Positions 35,190-44,184 of a stretch of 64,000 bases of DNA are shown one piece after another (position 1 is the stretch's first letter; the number at the start of each line of letters is the position of its first letter). Where the stretch lies: the NCBI GenBank assembly GCA_020403455.1, contig JADBXP010000016.1:62001-126000 (forward strand), written 5' to 3'. The position numbers and the translations under genes are program-made. The notes under the pieces are model-generated. The model had not been told where the DNA came from. It worked only from the letters and a program-made list of their open reading frames with translations, and ran no database searches. The stretch comes from Chitinophagaceae bacterium (lineage in GTDB: Bacteria; Bacteroidota; Bacteroidia; Chitinophagales; Chitinophagaceae).

Positions 35190-38108
35190 ATGAAAAAAAT
35201 GCTACTCATCATCCCTGTTGTATTAACTATGGCAGGGATTGGTTTATTGGTTAAAAAGAATGGTTGGCATTTCTGGAGGGAAAAAAACCTCAAAGAAATA
35301 TGGCTGGAAAAAAAGGCAGCGGGAGAAGAAGATGCGGATGAAGAAAATCCTCAAAAACGAGCAGCCATGCAAATTGCCAGATGGCAATACGAATATGAAA
35401 TACTGAAAGACCCAAAAACAGGTAAAATTCCCAGAAATGCTTTTAGCGAGGAGATGAAACAGGCATTGAGTATTCCCGTTACAGGTGAAGCAGGCTCATG
35501 GCAAAATGGTCTTACAACGAATGGTGAAAATACTCCGTCTAATAATACCTATTTGAAAGCTGGGCCCAATAATATTGGCGGCAGAACCAGGGCTTTTGTA
35601 ATTGACAAAAGATTTAATGGAACCACCAACCGCGTAATCATTGCAGGATGTGTTAGTGGTGGAATCATGCGTTCCGCCGATGCAGGCGCTACCTGGACCC
35701 TCGTCACCCCTTCCGCACAAATCCATAGCTTAACCGCCTTGGCACAAGATCCCAGAGCCGGTAAAGAAGATACCTGGTATGCAGGATCTGGTGAATCATT
35801 GGGTAATTCAGCTTCAGCCAGCGGAGCCTTCTTTTTTGGCAACGGAATATTTAAATCAACAGACAATGGACTCACCTGGACCCCTTTGAGTAGCACACAA
35901 TCAATAATTGAATCATTCAACAGCGCGTTTGACATCATCCATAAAATTGTTGTTCATCCAATCACAGGTGATGTTTATGTTGCAGGTCAAAATTCAATTC
36001 AGCGCTCCCAAGATGGCGGCACTACCTGGACAGCAGTAAAAGGAAATTTGGGAGGGAATACTATAAACGGAAATACAGATATCGTCATAAGAGCAGATGG
36101 CTCTAAAATGTATGCAGCTTTTCACTTGAAAAACGCAACCGATCGGGGAATATGGGAATCGACTTCAGGTAATGTAGGATCCTGGACAGCAATTGCGGGC
36201 AATAGTCCGGAAACCCCCGCCGGATTCAAACAAAATACGGGATCTGCTAACTGGGGAAGAATACTGATGGCATTAGCCCCCTCCAATAACAACATCTTAT
36301 ACGTGATGTATGAAAACGGAAGTAGTGTTGGAGCCACAACCGCTGAGGCTGATTTATTCAAATTAGAAACCGTGGGAGCAACAACTCAATGGACCAATTT
36401 ATCTGCCATGATGCCTACAGGTACCGGGGTTTTCGGAGGAGTGAAATTACAAGGTGGTTACAATATGAGCCTGACAATAAAACCGGATGACCCCAATATA
36501 GTTTTTGTGGGTGGAACTAATTTATACCGTTCACTAAATGGATTTACTTCGACTAGCGCTTCAACTACCATAGGAGGATACTCAACAGCAAATTCACATC
36601 CCGATATGCATAGTTTAATCTTTGATCCAACCAATCCACAAAGAGCATATGCTGTAAATGATGGTAGTATGCAGATAACCAATGATATAACAGCAACTCC
36701 CGTGGTATGGACTTATATAAAAAACTATCAGACCCTTCAATACTATCATGTTACCATTGACCCTGAAACCGGAAAAAATAATTTCCTGGGGGGTGCGCAG
36801 GATAATGGCACCTGGTACCGCGATGCTTCCTTGAACCTGGGTCCCAGACCCCCTGATAGACCGGGCATTGATGATTATTTTACTATAGCTGGCGGAGATG
36901 GCGTCGCAGTGGATATTGCCAACATCAATGCCGGCAAACAAATCATTTATTTTGGTGTTCAACTCGGCGAAATATTTCGAGATGAAGTATTAGACTACCT
37001 TAACTATCCCGGAGCGAGGATTCGTCCCAGAGTAACTGAACTGCTATCAAACACCGGTGGAGGTTGGGGAGACTTTGTCACTTATTTCAAATTGAGCAAC
37101 TCGAACTCTGAAGTGCTGTTCTATGCCAACTATTATAATTTGTTCAGAACCACTTCTGCCAGTACAGTTGACAGTACCACCTGGACTAAAATGACAGGTA
37201 TTGCGAGTGCGACAGACAACGGTTCAAGCACACCGGTTTCTATCAGATCCATCGACTTTTCATGGGGACCTTATTTAAGTACACATGCCATGTACTATGG
37301 AACCAACTCAGGGAAAATATTCAGACTGGATAATTATATCAATGCCAGTCCTTCATCAGCTCCGGTTGACATTACCCCTACTGGTCTTTCCGGAAACGTA
37401 ATAGATATAGCAGTACATCCTAATAATGACAATGAAATAATGGCAGTAGTGTCTAACTACAATGTGACAAGTATTTGGTGGACTTTCAATGCCAAATCTT
37501 CCAAACCGACTTGGTCCAATGCAGAAGGAAATTTGACTTTACCTTCTATTCGTTCTTGTGTGATTGCGCCAAAATTGGAAAACGGTGTACCTGTTACCGA
37601 GTATTATGTTGGAACTTCAGTGGGCTTATTTACAACCGCCAATATTGGGAAAACATTAGGTGCAGGTGGTACCATAACTTGGTCAAGAGAAAGCCCCTCG
37701 ATTTTGAATTATGCAGTAATTAGCTCTTTAGACTATCGCCCGGCAGATAATACCCTGCTGATTGGATCTCATGGTAATGGCATGTTTTACACCACAATAG
37801 GTTCTCCGAATTTCAATCCGAACTTAACGACCGCCTTACCAACTGCCATTTTAAATGACAAAAATTTTATCAAAATATTCCCTACCATTAGCAGGGGAAA
37901 TTATCAATACAGTCAGGGAACCATAGCGGGAATAAAATCAATGCAGATTCAGGTATTTAATTTATCGGGACAACGGATATATAGCCAGACAGTCAATTAT
38001 GGTTCAGGAAATATACCACTAGGAAATTTAGCCGCAGGAAATTATGTGATTCAAATAACCAGTGACAATAAGAAGTACCAAACCATTCAAAAAATTATCA
38101 AACAATAG
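35190..38108 (+). CDS. large exported beta-propeller-like protein with type IX secretion sorting domain
   Basis: A 972-aa protein with an N-terminal hydrophobic signal (LLIIPVVLTMAGIGLLV). Residues about 130-880 carry repeated Asp-box/BNR-like blocks, for example IMRSADAGATWTLVTP, IFKSTDNGLTWTPLSS and IQRSQDGGTTWTAVKG, which suggest sortilin/VPS10-like or xyloglucanase-like propellers. The C-terminal 85 residues (KIFPTISRGNY to YQTIQKIIKQ, with QIQVFNLSGQRIY and GNLAAGNYVIQI) fit a type A T9SS sorting domain. It is probably exported to the surface or medium. Enzymatic activity cannot be assigned. Confidence 0.85.
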   Translation: MKKMLLIIPVVLTMAGIGLLVKKNGWHFWREKNLKEIWLEKKAAGEEDADEENPQKRAAMQIARWQYEYEILKDPKTGKIPRNAFSEEMKQALSIPVTGEAGSWQNGLTTNGENTPSNNTYLKAGPNNIGGRTRAFVIDKRFNGTTNRVIIAGCVSGGIMRSADAGATWTLVTPSAQIHSLTALAQDPRAGKEDTWYAGSGESLGNSASASGAFFFGNGIFKSTDNGLTWTPLSSTQSIIESFNSAFDIIHKIVVHPITGDVYVAGQNSIQRSQDGGTTWTAVKGNLGGNTINGNTDIVIRADGSKMYAAFHLKNATDRGIWESTSGNVGSWTAIAGNSPETPAGFKQNTGSANWGRILMALAPSNNNILYVMYENGSSVGATTAEADLFKLETVGATTQWTNLSAMMPTGTGVFGGVKLQGGYNMSLTIKPDDPNIVFVGGTNLYRSLNGFTSTSASTTIGGYSTANSHPDMHSLIFDPTNPQRAYAVNDGSMQITNDITATPVVWTYIKNYQTLQYYHVTIDPETGKNNFLGGAQDNGTWYRDASLNLGPRPPDRPGIDDYFTIAGGDGVAVDIANINAGKQIIYFGVQLGEIFRDEVLDYLNYPGARIRPRVTELLSNTGGGWGDFVTYFKLSNSNSEVLFYANYYNLFRTTSASTVDSTTWTKMTGIASATDNGSSTPVSIRSIDFSWGPYLSTHAMYYGTNSGKIFRLDNYINASPSSAPVDITPTGLSGNVIDIAVHPNNDNEIMAVVSNYNVTSIWWTFNAKSSKPTWSNAEGNLTLPSIRSCVIAPKLENGVPVTEYYVGTSVGLFTTANIGKTLGAGGTITWSRESPSILNYAVISSLDYRPADNTLLIGSHGNGMFYTTIGSPNFNPNLTTALPTAILNDKNFIKIFPTISRGNYQYSQGTIAGIKSMQIQVFNLSGQRIYSQTVNYGSGNIPLGNLAAGNYVIQITSDNKKYQTIQKIIKQ

Positions 38109-38111
38109 ATT

Positions 38112-38648
38112 GTGCGTAAATACCTATTTACAGGAATTGTAGCTTGTGTATGCATGTTTTTTTATGCTGCAGCCCTAGGCCAGTCCAGAACACCTTCGTT
38201 GAAGCTTACTGCTTTTAAAAGATCAATCTTAAATGGTGTGGCCCCTTCCTCGGTGATAAAGGTAGGTGACGAGGAAATACCGAATTCCACTATACCTCCT
38301 CAAACAGAATACTATATTTATCTAATTGCCAGTAGGATATCCAACTTACAATTGACGCAGGTATGGATTCAACAGGAATTGTATTCTGCGTCACTCAGTA
38401 GAGTGACCGCAAAACCTGTTTTACTGGAAAATGGCAAATTCTCCGATACACTTGTTCACTTTACCAAAGAAGCACTTTGGCAGATCAAGATTGCTGAAAA
38501 AAATATGACAGGTACACAGCCTAAAAGAGGCATCGCAAAACAAGTGTCCTCTAATGAATTGGTACTAAGATTAAGTGATAAAAAAGGTACTGTTTATACA
38601 AGAATAATAAAAAACATCACTCAATTAAGTCCTCTCGCAGGAAAATGA
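38112..38648 (+). CDS. small exported protein of unknown function, GTG start
   Basis: A 178-aa product with signal peptide (RKYLFTGIVACVCMFFYAAA, cleaved after ALGQ). It starts at GTG 38112, 3 nt after the stop of the T9SS cargo gene, so translation is probably coupled. The rest is beta-rich with no family I recognise (for example PPQTEYYIYLIASRISNLQL). Because of the tight linkage it may be a partner of the large propeller protein; that is inference. Confidence 0.65.
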   Translation: MRKYLFTGIVACVCMFFYAAALGQSRTPSLKLTAFKRSILNGVAPSSVIKVGDEEIPNSTIPPQTEYYIYLIASRISNLQLTQVWIQQELYSASLSRVTAKPVLLENGKFSDTLVHFTKEALWQIKIAEKNMTGTQPKRGIAKQVSSNELVLRLSDKKGTVYTRIIKNITQLSPLAGK

Positions 38649-38778
38649 TTCAAAAATGTGGTGTAGTATAGTTATTGCTCGCCCGTCTCCAGAAAGAACT
38701 AAAGCAAATAAAATACAAGCCCCCCACTTCTAATTGAATCAATTTTATCTACCTTCCTAATCTACCGTCTACCGATTC

Positions 38779-38822
38779 AAACTATTAAGGGTGATTCATT
38801 AGAACCACCCTTAATAGTTTTA
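38779..38822. terminator. bidirectional terminator between convergent genes
   Basis: A 15-bp arm pair (AAACTATTAAGGGTG and the near-complement CACCCTTAATAGTTT) around a 12-nt centre, with A- and T-rich flanks. It can serve the plus-strand gene ending at 38648 and the minus-strand hydrolase ending at 38899. Nothing else is evident in this 250-bp gap. Confidence 0.8.
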
Positions 38823-38898
38823 CTCAAAAATAAAAAGGGAAAAAATGATAGCCAGTGCAGAAAAATAGCAAACAACCAAAAAAATGATTGAAGGTAAA

Positions 38899-39660
38899 TT
38901 ATATTAATTGATGAATCAACTTCAGAACACCTTCGAAATTTTCCAAAGGACTCACATGTCCACCCCCAACAACTAGAGTTTCTATTTGTGGTGGGTTTGG
39001 CACATAATCCTCGATCCCTTTTAAGGCAATGGCCTTTACTTTCAGGTTGACAATTAAATTCATTGTATCATCTGCATTAATAATAACCGATTGATCAACT
39101 TGTTGTACATCACGGTTGCTCAACTTATTCATTGTGTACTCCAGTTGATTCAATAAAGATGAATCGAGCAGTAAAGACTGCTTTGCAAATAAGGCCTTAG
39201 CAGCTTGGCTCGTATAAAATTTTCTAAAAAACAACATAGTATGTTGTAATCTGATAACCAATTTTTGGAATGATGTTGGAGCCAAAAAAGGCATATTGCA
39301 TACCCCGACAGATTCGAATCGGTGAGGAAATTTATCTGCCGCCCGAAGCACAGTCATACTCCCCCAGGAATGTCCAATTGCAATTACTTTCTGTACACCT
39401 AAAACATCTAAAATTTCTACCAACATTTTTGCACAATCCATTATTGTCCAGCCGGACTTGATATTTTCTCTGCTTTCACCATGCAAAGGCATGTCTATCG
39501 TAATCAAAGTTCGATCTGAAATTTGATTTAAATATTTATCCCATAGATGATGATCAAAATAAACTCCATGTAAAAATATTACGGGCGTTTTATCGGAATT
39601 ATTGTTTAACACAAATACAGCAATTTTTCCCACAACCGTATCAATATATTGTTGCTTCAT
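38899..39660 (-). CDS. alpha/beta hydrolase
   Basis: A 253-aa serine hydrolase-fold protein without a signal peptide. It has the oxyanion loop FLHGVYFDHHLW (about residues 29-40), the MPLHGES turn, the nucleophile elbow GHSWGS with Ser98, and a candidate catalytic His in GGGHVSPLEN near residue 234. The family covers esterases, lipases and haloalkane or C-C hydrolases, and the substrate is not predictable. It follows DUF2141 and Crp/Fnr genes on the same strand. Confidence 0.85.
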   Translation of the reverse strand: MKQQYIDTVVGKIAVFVLNNNSDKTPVIFLHGVYFDHHLWDKYLNQISDRTLITIDMPLHGESRENIKSGWTIMDCAKMLVEILDVLGVQKVIAIGHSWGSMTVLRAADKFPHRFESVGVCNMPFLAPTSFQKLVIRLQHTMLFFRKFYTSQAAKALFAKQSLLLDSSLLNQLEYTMNKLSNRDVQQVDQSVIINADDTMNLIVNLKVKAIALKGIEDYVPNPPQIETLVVGGGHVSPLENFEGVLKLIHQLI

Positions 39661-39763
39661 GTAGTTGAAATGTTTTAAATAAGAGTGTCAAATTGATAAA
39701 AATGAATATTGAATGACTCACTGGGTTACGTCATAAAAAATCATCTGAAAGCAAAAAGATGAA

Positions 39764-40216
39764 CTAGTTAATGAGTTCAACCGAAAAAGTATTATAAAGT
39801 GCATTGAATGAAAAAAAGCATTGTTCAAATTTGGGCTTACTCAACTTAGGAATAAAGTTTCTGGAAAAGCAAAATGGTTCTTTGGGATAACCAAACATAT
39901 TTGTTTTCAATACCCCGTTGCTGTCTAAATCCTGATAAACAGCAAGTGCATAGTCACCCTCCGGAATATCATTCCAGCTTACTGAAACTTCCCCGGTTGT
40001 AGATGGAATGAATTCCTTTGCAAATGCATGCTTGTTCTGAGTAGGAAACTCATTTTCCTTTTTGTAAAAACCAATGTGGATGGTTGAACCTACATTTTTT
40101 ACATTGGAAATTTTGAGGGTAAACGTGTTTTTTGTTGAGGACTGAGCCATTATCTGTGTAACTACAACAAATGAAATAGCAACCAACAAAGCGGCTTTAA
40201 AAATAATTTTGTTCAT
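39764..40216 (-). CDS. DUF2141 domain exported protein
   Basis: A 150-aa protein with a signal peptide (ALLVAISFVVVTQIMAQ). The DUF2141 pattern is clear: HIGFYKKENEFP, VSVSWNDIPEGDYALAVYQD and DSNGVLKTNMFGYPKEPFCF. The family is a secreted beta-sandwich of unknown function, often in outer-membrane or pigment-related loci of Bacteroidota and Proteobacteria. It lies between the Crp/Fnr regulator and the alpha/beta hydrolase. Confidence 0.85.
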   Translation of the reverse strand: MNKIIFKAALLVAISFVVVTQIMAQSSTKNTFTLKISNVKNVGSTIHIGFYKKENEFPTQNKHAFAKEFIPSTTGEVSVSWNDIPEGDYALAVYQDLDSNGVLKTNMFGYPKEPFCFSRNFIPKLSKPKFEQCFFSFNALYNTFSVELIN

Positions 40217-40290
40217 GACTAGTGATTTTAATGAATGAATAATGAACCAAAATTATTACCCCCTATAATGTACTACCTGACACAAATGTG

Positions 40291-40902
40291 TCAAAATTTC
40301 TGTTGGGCAAGCTTCTGTCTTATGCGGGTAAGAGTTTGCCGCTCAATACCTAGAAAAGAAGATAAAAAAGTTAATGATACCCTGTTAAATAGATTGGGAT
40401 TTTCCTTAACGAAATCTAAATAACGTGTTTCTGCATTATCAAACAAAAAACCCTCGATTCTTTTTTGTTGAGTCTTTAAAACCTCCTCAGCAATCAATCT
40501 GCCATATCTTTCTATTAGTGGAAATCGGTTGTAGCCCTCTTGTATATGCTGATATGATAAATTTACAATTATGGTGTTTTCTATACACTGAAAAAAATAC
40601 TTACAGGGTGTTTGTGTGATAAAGGCAGAAAAATGTGTTGCATACTTTCTCTCCCTTATGAAATTGACTGTAATTTCATCCCCCCCATTGTTTACATAAA
40701 AAGATCGGAGAAGACCTCTGTATACGAAACCTATAACTCTTTGGATTGAATTGGCCTCAATGTAAAACTGCTTTGTTGTAAGATTTGAAACGGTAATCCC
40801 ACTCTCCAGATAATTCAACTCGAGATCAGATATGTTGGGACAAAGTGATTTTACTGAATCCAAAAATGATGTAATAGCACTTTCATTGTTTACATCTGTC
40901 AT
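40291..40902 (-). CDS. Crp/Fnr family transcriptional regulator
   Basis: A 203-aa regulator with an N-terminal cyclic-nucleotide-binding-like beta-roll (IQRVIGFVYRGLLRSFYVNN) and a C-terminal winged helix with LTFLSSFLGIERQTLTRIRQ as the recognition region. The phosphate-binding cassette arginine and glutamate of true cAMP receptors are not obvious, so the ligand is unknown. It probably regulates the downstream DUF2141 and hydrolase genes or itself. Confidence 0.85.
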   Translation of the reverse strand: MTDVNNESAITSFLDSVKSLCPNISDLELNYLESGITVSNLTTKQFYIEANSIQRVIGFVYRGLLRSFYVNNGGDEITVNFIRERKYATHFSAFITQTPCKYFFQCIENTIIVNLSYQHIQEGYNRFPLIERYGRLIAEEVLKTQQKRIEGFLFDNAETRYLDFVKENPNLFNRVSLTFLSSFLGIERQTLTRIRQKLAQQKF

Positions 40903-41226
40903 CTATATCAATTTAAATGAAGTTGCACATTTCTTGTATTTTATAAAACAAGTTTGCGCTTTCAACACAAGGCAAGTTTACTTGATTAAATACTACCTCC
41001 ACAAAAGCCATTTTTTTCAAATTTAAACAAAACAAGTGATATGAGTAATTACAGTTCCCCCACTGATATAATCTATTTTCAGACATGATTCTACCTGTCA
41101 ATTCACTAAAAGCTATGCTAGCTCACGACGGTTGACGCATGTTAAATGCTGTTATGGTGCTATGAAGTTATAATCTTTAATTTTTCTACCATGATTGTTG
41201 TGCAAATACTAGCCGTCTATCCAATA
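40903..41226. other. gene-free gap upstream of the Crp/Fnr gene
   Basis: About 320 bp of AT-rich sequence between the Crp/Fnr start and the M16 terminator. It presumably includes the promoter of the regulator. I see no RNA gene, repeat or convincing small ORF. Confidence 0.5.
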
Positions 41227-41274
41227 AAAAAAATAAAAAAAAGGGACTGTCTCAAAAAGTGAGACAGCCCCTTA
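41227..41274 (-). terminator. rho-independent terminator of the M16 peptidase gene
   Basis: On the minus strand AAGGGGCTGTCTCA and TGAGACAGTCCCTT form a stem with one mismatch or G-T position around a CTTTT loop, followed by a long T-rich run. It lies just after the M16 stop. Confidence 0.9.
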
Positions 41275-41289
41275 CCTGTAACAATGCAA

Positions 41290-44097
41290 TTAATTCTCCG
41301 GATTCAACACAGCCACCAAATTCGGCGCATTTAAAACCTGTTGACACAAGCGCTGCAACTGATCTCCCGTTGCCTGTTTCACTTTTTCAGGATAAGCCAG
41401 TACCCAAGCGGGGTCAGTCTGTTCGATGAATGCGCGGGATAGCCCACTTAACCAATAGTCATTCTGTTTGATGCTTTCAGTATATTGGTTCTTGAGTGTC
41501 TCCTTCACTTTTTCCAAATCTTTTGCTTCCACTCCTTTTTCAGAAATGTTCTTGACAATATCAAAAAAGGCAGCAGTGAGTTTGTCTACATTCTCGGGGC
41601 CGCATGGGAAAGAAGCACCTATTGAGTAGTGCTCATAGGGTCGCTTTTCCCATCCACCGCGTATACCTCCACCATAAATGCCACCCATTTCTTCACGTAA
41701 TTTTTCAATGATCTTGATGTTGATCACATCACATAGCATTGTCAAATGAAGATTGGTCTCTTGATTATAAGGAAGTTCACTACTGTATTGTATCACCACA
41801 AAACTCTGCTTGTCTGCTCCTTTTTTAACCACCAATTTACCCGGACCTTTTGCCGGTCTTAAACCAACATCTTTGAAAGTATGATCCGCCTTTGTAGCAG
41901 GCAAACTACCCAAATAAGTGGTCAACAATGGCTTTATTTTCTCTACATCCAGATTGCCTACAAAAGTAAAATGAAGTCCGTCAGCATTGCCAAAAATCTG
42001 TTTGTAGATCTCCATGGACCTGTCCAGACTTAAGGATTTAAAAGATTCTGCAGTCTCCATTTTTGGTGCCCAGGGGTGGTCACCATACACAACTTTATTG
42101 AGGGTATCTCTGAAATAATTCTGTGGTACAGACTTCATGTTCTCGATAAAGCTCTTTTGTGAATTCACAAAAGTCTGGAACAATGCCTGATCTTTTCTGG
42201 GAGCGGTAAAATGAAGATGTACCAACTGGAAAAATGTTTCCAGGTCTTTTACACTAGATGAACCTTCAATACCTTCATCACTGGTATTCATGTAGGGTGT
42301 AACTGAAACAGACTTCCCGGCTAAAAACTTACGGAGATCAACAGGCGTAAAATCTTTTATGCCCATGCTATTGACCAGAACAGCAGCATATTCAGCATTC
42401 ATGCGGTCCGCTGCCGGGAAGAGGTAGGTTCCTCCTCTGCGCCAGGCATCCATCTGAATCTCGTCATTCTTAAAGGTGGTTGGTTTCAGTGTGACTGTAA
42501 TTCCATTGCTCAGCTTCAGGTCAGTAGTTCCCAGTGCCGCATTGCTGCTTTCACTTAGAATTTTACCGGGAGTTGGCATCTTATCAATCAACTTCTTCGC
42601 CAGCTGCTTCTCCTCGTAAGGAACCGCCGGTATGGCCCTGGCTGCTGTTATGTAAGATGTCAGGGTATCTGCAGCAGGAAGCGAACTTTTACTTTTCTCG
42701 CTTCCCATGATCAACGCGAAGAAACCCTGTTGCTTGGCAGTCTTTTTAGCCAAAGCATTCACCTCATCGATGGTAATGGTAGGCAAAACTTCCTGCAAGT
42801 ACTTATATCTGTTCTCGATCCCGGGTGCCGGCTCGCCCTTCAAAAAGTGATTGATATACGCATTAACCAAAACATCTGACTTGGTCTTGTCCTTGTCCTT
42901 AAATGCACGCTCCACAGAATTCAGTTGATTGGTTTTGGCACGCTCAAGTTCTGAGGCAAGAAAGCCAAACTTTTTCACACTTTCAGTTACAGCCTCCATG
43001 GCACGGATAGCGGGCTGTGCAGGCTTATCACCCAAAAAGGCTACTGATGCAAATGAATTATATCCTCTGATGAATCCGGAAAATGAGGCACCTGCGGCAA
43101 TAAAGGGTGCATTGGGTTGTTGTGAGATTTCTGTCAAGCGCTGACTTATCATCTGGTTGTACAATCCCTCTATGATGGTTTGACGATAATCACCCCAGGT
43201 TTTAACTACGGGTGACTTTTCAATATAATTGATGACCTGCAAAATGTTGTAAGGCTGTTCTTTATCTGTCAACACCATGCTCTGGTTCACCTTGCGATCA
43301 GCAATGGGAATGATGGCAGGCCGTGGAGTAGGATTCGGTGGATTCTTGTACTTGCTGAAATGAGCAATGATTTTCTTCTCTGCTACCTCAGGCTCCATAT
43401 CACCCACCACGATCACAGACATAAGATTAGGTCGATACCAGGTCTTATAAAAATTAATCAACGATGATGGTTTGAAATTTTGAAGGATACTGTCTTTACC
43501 TATGGGAAGACGGGTGCTATAAGCAGAACCATTGAATAGTACGGGCAAATATTGTTTATTCATCCGCTCACCTGCCCCTTTGCTCAGGCGTGATTCTTCC
43601 AATACCACACCCCGCTCCTTATTGATTTCTGCAGTATCGAGCAATGCATTGAAAGCCCAATCCTCTATAATGGTGAATCCCTTTTCCAATTTAACAGAAT
43701 CATCAGTGGGTATTGGAAGTATATAAACCGTTTCATCAAATGAAGTGTACGCATTCAGGTCTGCTCCAAACTCAACTCCGATGGATTGCAAATAACTTAC
43801 CAGTTCATTTTTGGGGAAATTTTTAGAGCCATTGAAATTCATGTGCTCCATAAAGTGCGCTAACCCCTGCTGATCGGGGGTTTCTAACACAGAACCTGCA
43901 TTCACCACCAATCTCAATTGTACCTTTTTAGCAGGTAAACTGTTCTTTTGAATGTAATAAGTTAGTCCATTGGCTAACTTACCCACCTTTACATTGGGAT
44001 TGAGCGGAATGGCTTGCTTGGGCTGAAATTGAGCTTCTGCCATCAGTGCAGAAAACAGCAACATCCAACCCCCTAAAAATACCCGGTTGATTTTCAT
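41290..44097 (-). CDS. M16 family (pitrilysin-type) zinc peptidase, two-domain, exported
   Basis: A 935-aa protein with a signal peptide (FLGGWMLLFSALMAEAQ). The first half has the inverted zinc motif HFMEH (His81, Glu84, His85) followed by MNFNGSKNFP and a downstream Glu in EINKERGVVLEE. The second half is a catalytically inactive M16-like clamshell domain without HxxEH. Such enzymes degrade peptides in the periplasm. It follows the MutS2-like gene on the same strand after 87 bp and has its own strong terminator. Confidence 0.94.
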   Translation of the reverse strand: MKINRVFLGGWMLLFSALMAEAQFQPKQAIPLNPNVKVGKLANGLTYYIQKNSLPAKKVQLRLVVNAGSVLETPDQQGLAHFMEHMNFNGSKNFPKNELVSYLQSIGVEFGADLNAYTSFDETVYILPIPTDDSVKLEKGFTIIEDWAFNALLDTAEINKERGVVLEESRLSKGAGERMNKQYLPVLFNGSAYSTRLPIGKDSILQNFKPSSLINFYKTWYRPNLMSVIVVGDMEPEVAEKKIIAHFSKYKNPPNPTPRPAIIPIADRKVNQSMVLTDKEQPYNILQVINYIEKSPVVKTWGDYRQTIIEGLYNQMISQRLTEISQQPNAPFIAAGASFSGFIRGYNSFASVAFLGDKPAQPAIRAMEAVTESVKKFGFLASELERAKTNQLNSVERAFKDKDKTKSDVLVNAYINHFLKGEPAPGIENRYKYLQEVLPTITIDEVNALAKKTAKQQGFFALIMGSEKSKSSLPAADTLTSYITAARAIPAVPYEEKQLAKKLIDKMPTPGKILSESSNAALGTTDLKLSNGITVTLKPTTFKNDEIQMDAWRRGGTYLFPAADRMNAEYAAVLVNSMGIKDFTPVDLRKFLAGKSVSVTPYMNTSDEGIEGSSSVKDLETFFQLVHLHFTAPRKDQALFQTFVNSQKSFIENMKSVPQNYFRDTLNKVVYGDHPWAPKMETAESFKSLSLDRSMEIYKQIFGNADGLHFTFVGNLDVEKIKPLLTTYLGSLPATKADHTFKDVGLRPAKGPGKLVVKKGADKQSFVVIQYSSELPYNQETNLHLTMLCDVINIKIIEKLREEMGGIYGGGIRGGWEKRPYEHYSIGASFPCGPENVDKLTAAFFDIVKNISEKGVEAKDLEKVKETLKNQYTESIKQNDYWLSGLSRAFIEQTDPAWVLAYPEKVKQATGDQLQRLCQQVLNAPNLVAVLNPEN

Positions 44098-44184
44098 ATT
44101 GTATGATTTATTAAACTAAAGTAGAATATAACCCCGAATCAAATGTTATTAAAATGTTATAACGGGTCAAAATAGATACTTGTG

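Noticed and set aside
35190..38108. Calling the T9SS protein a sialidase
   Set aside because: Asp-box-like blocks occur in many non-sialidase propellers; no arginine triad or other sialidase catalytic set is visible.
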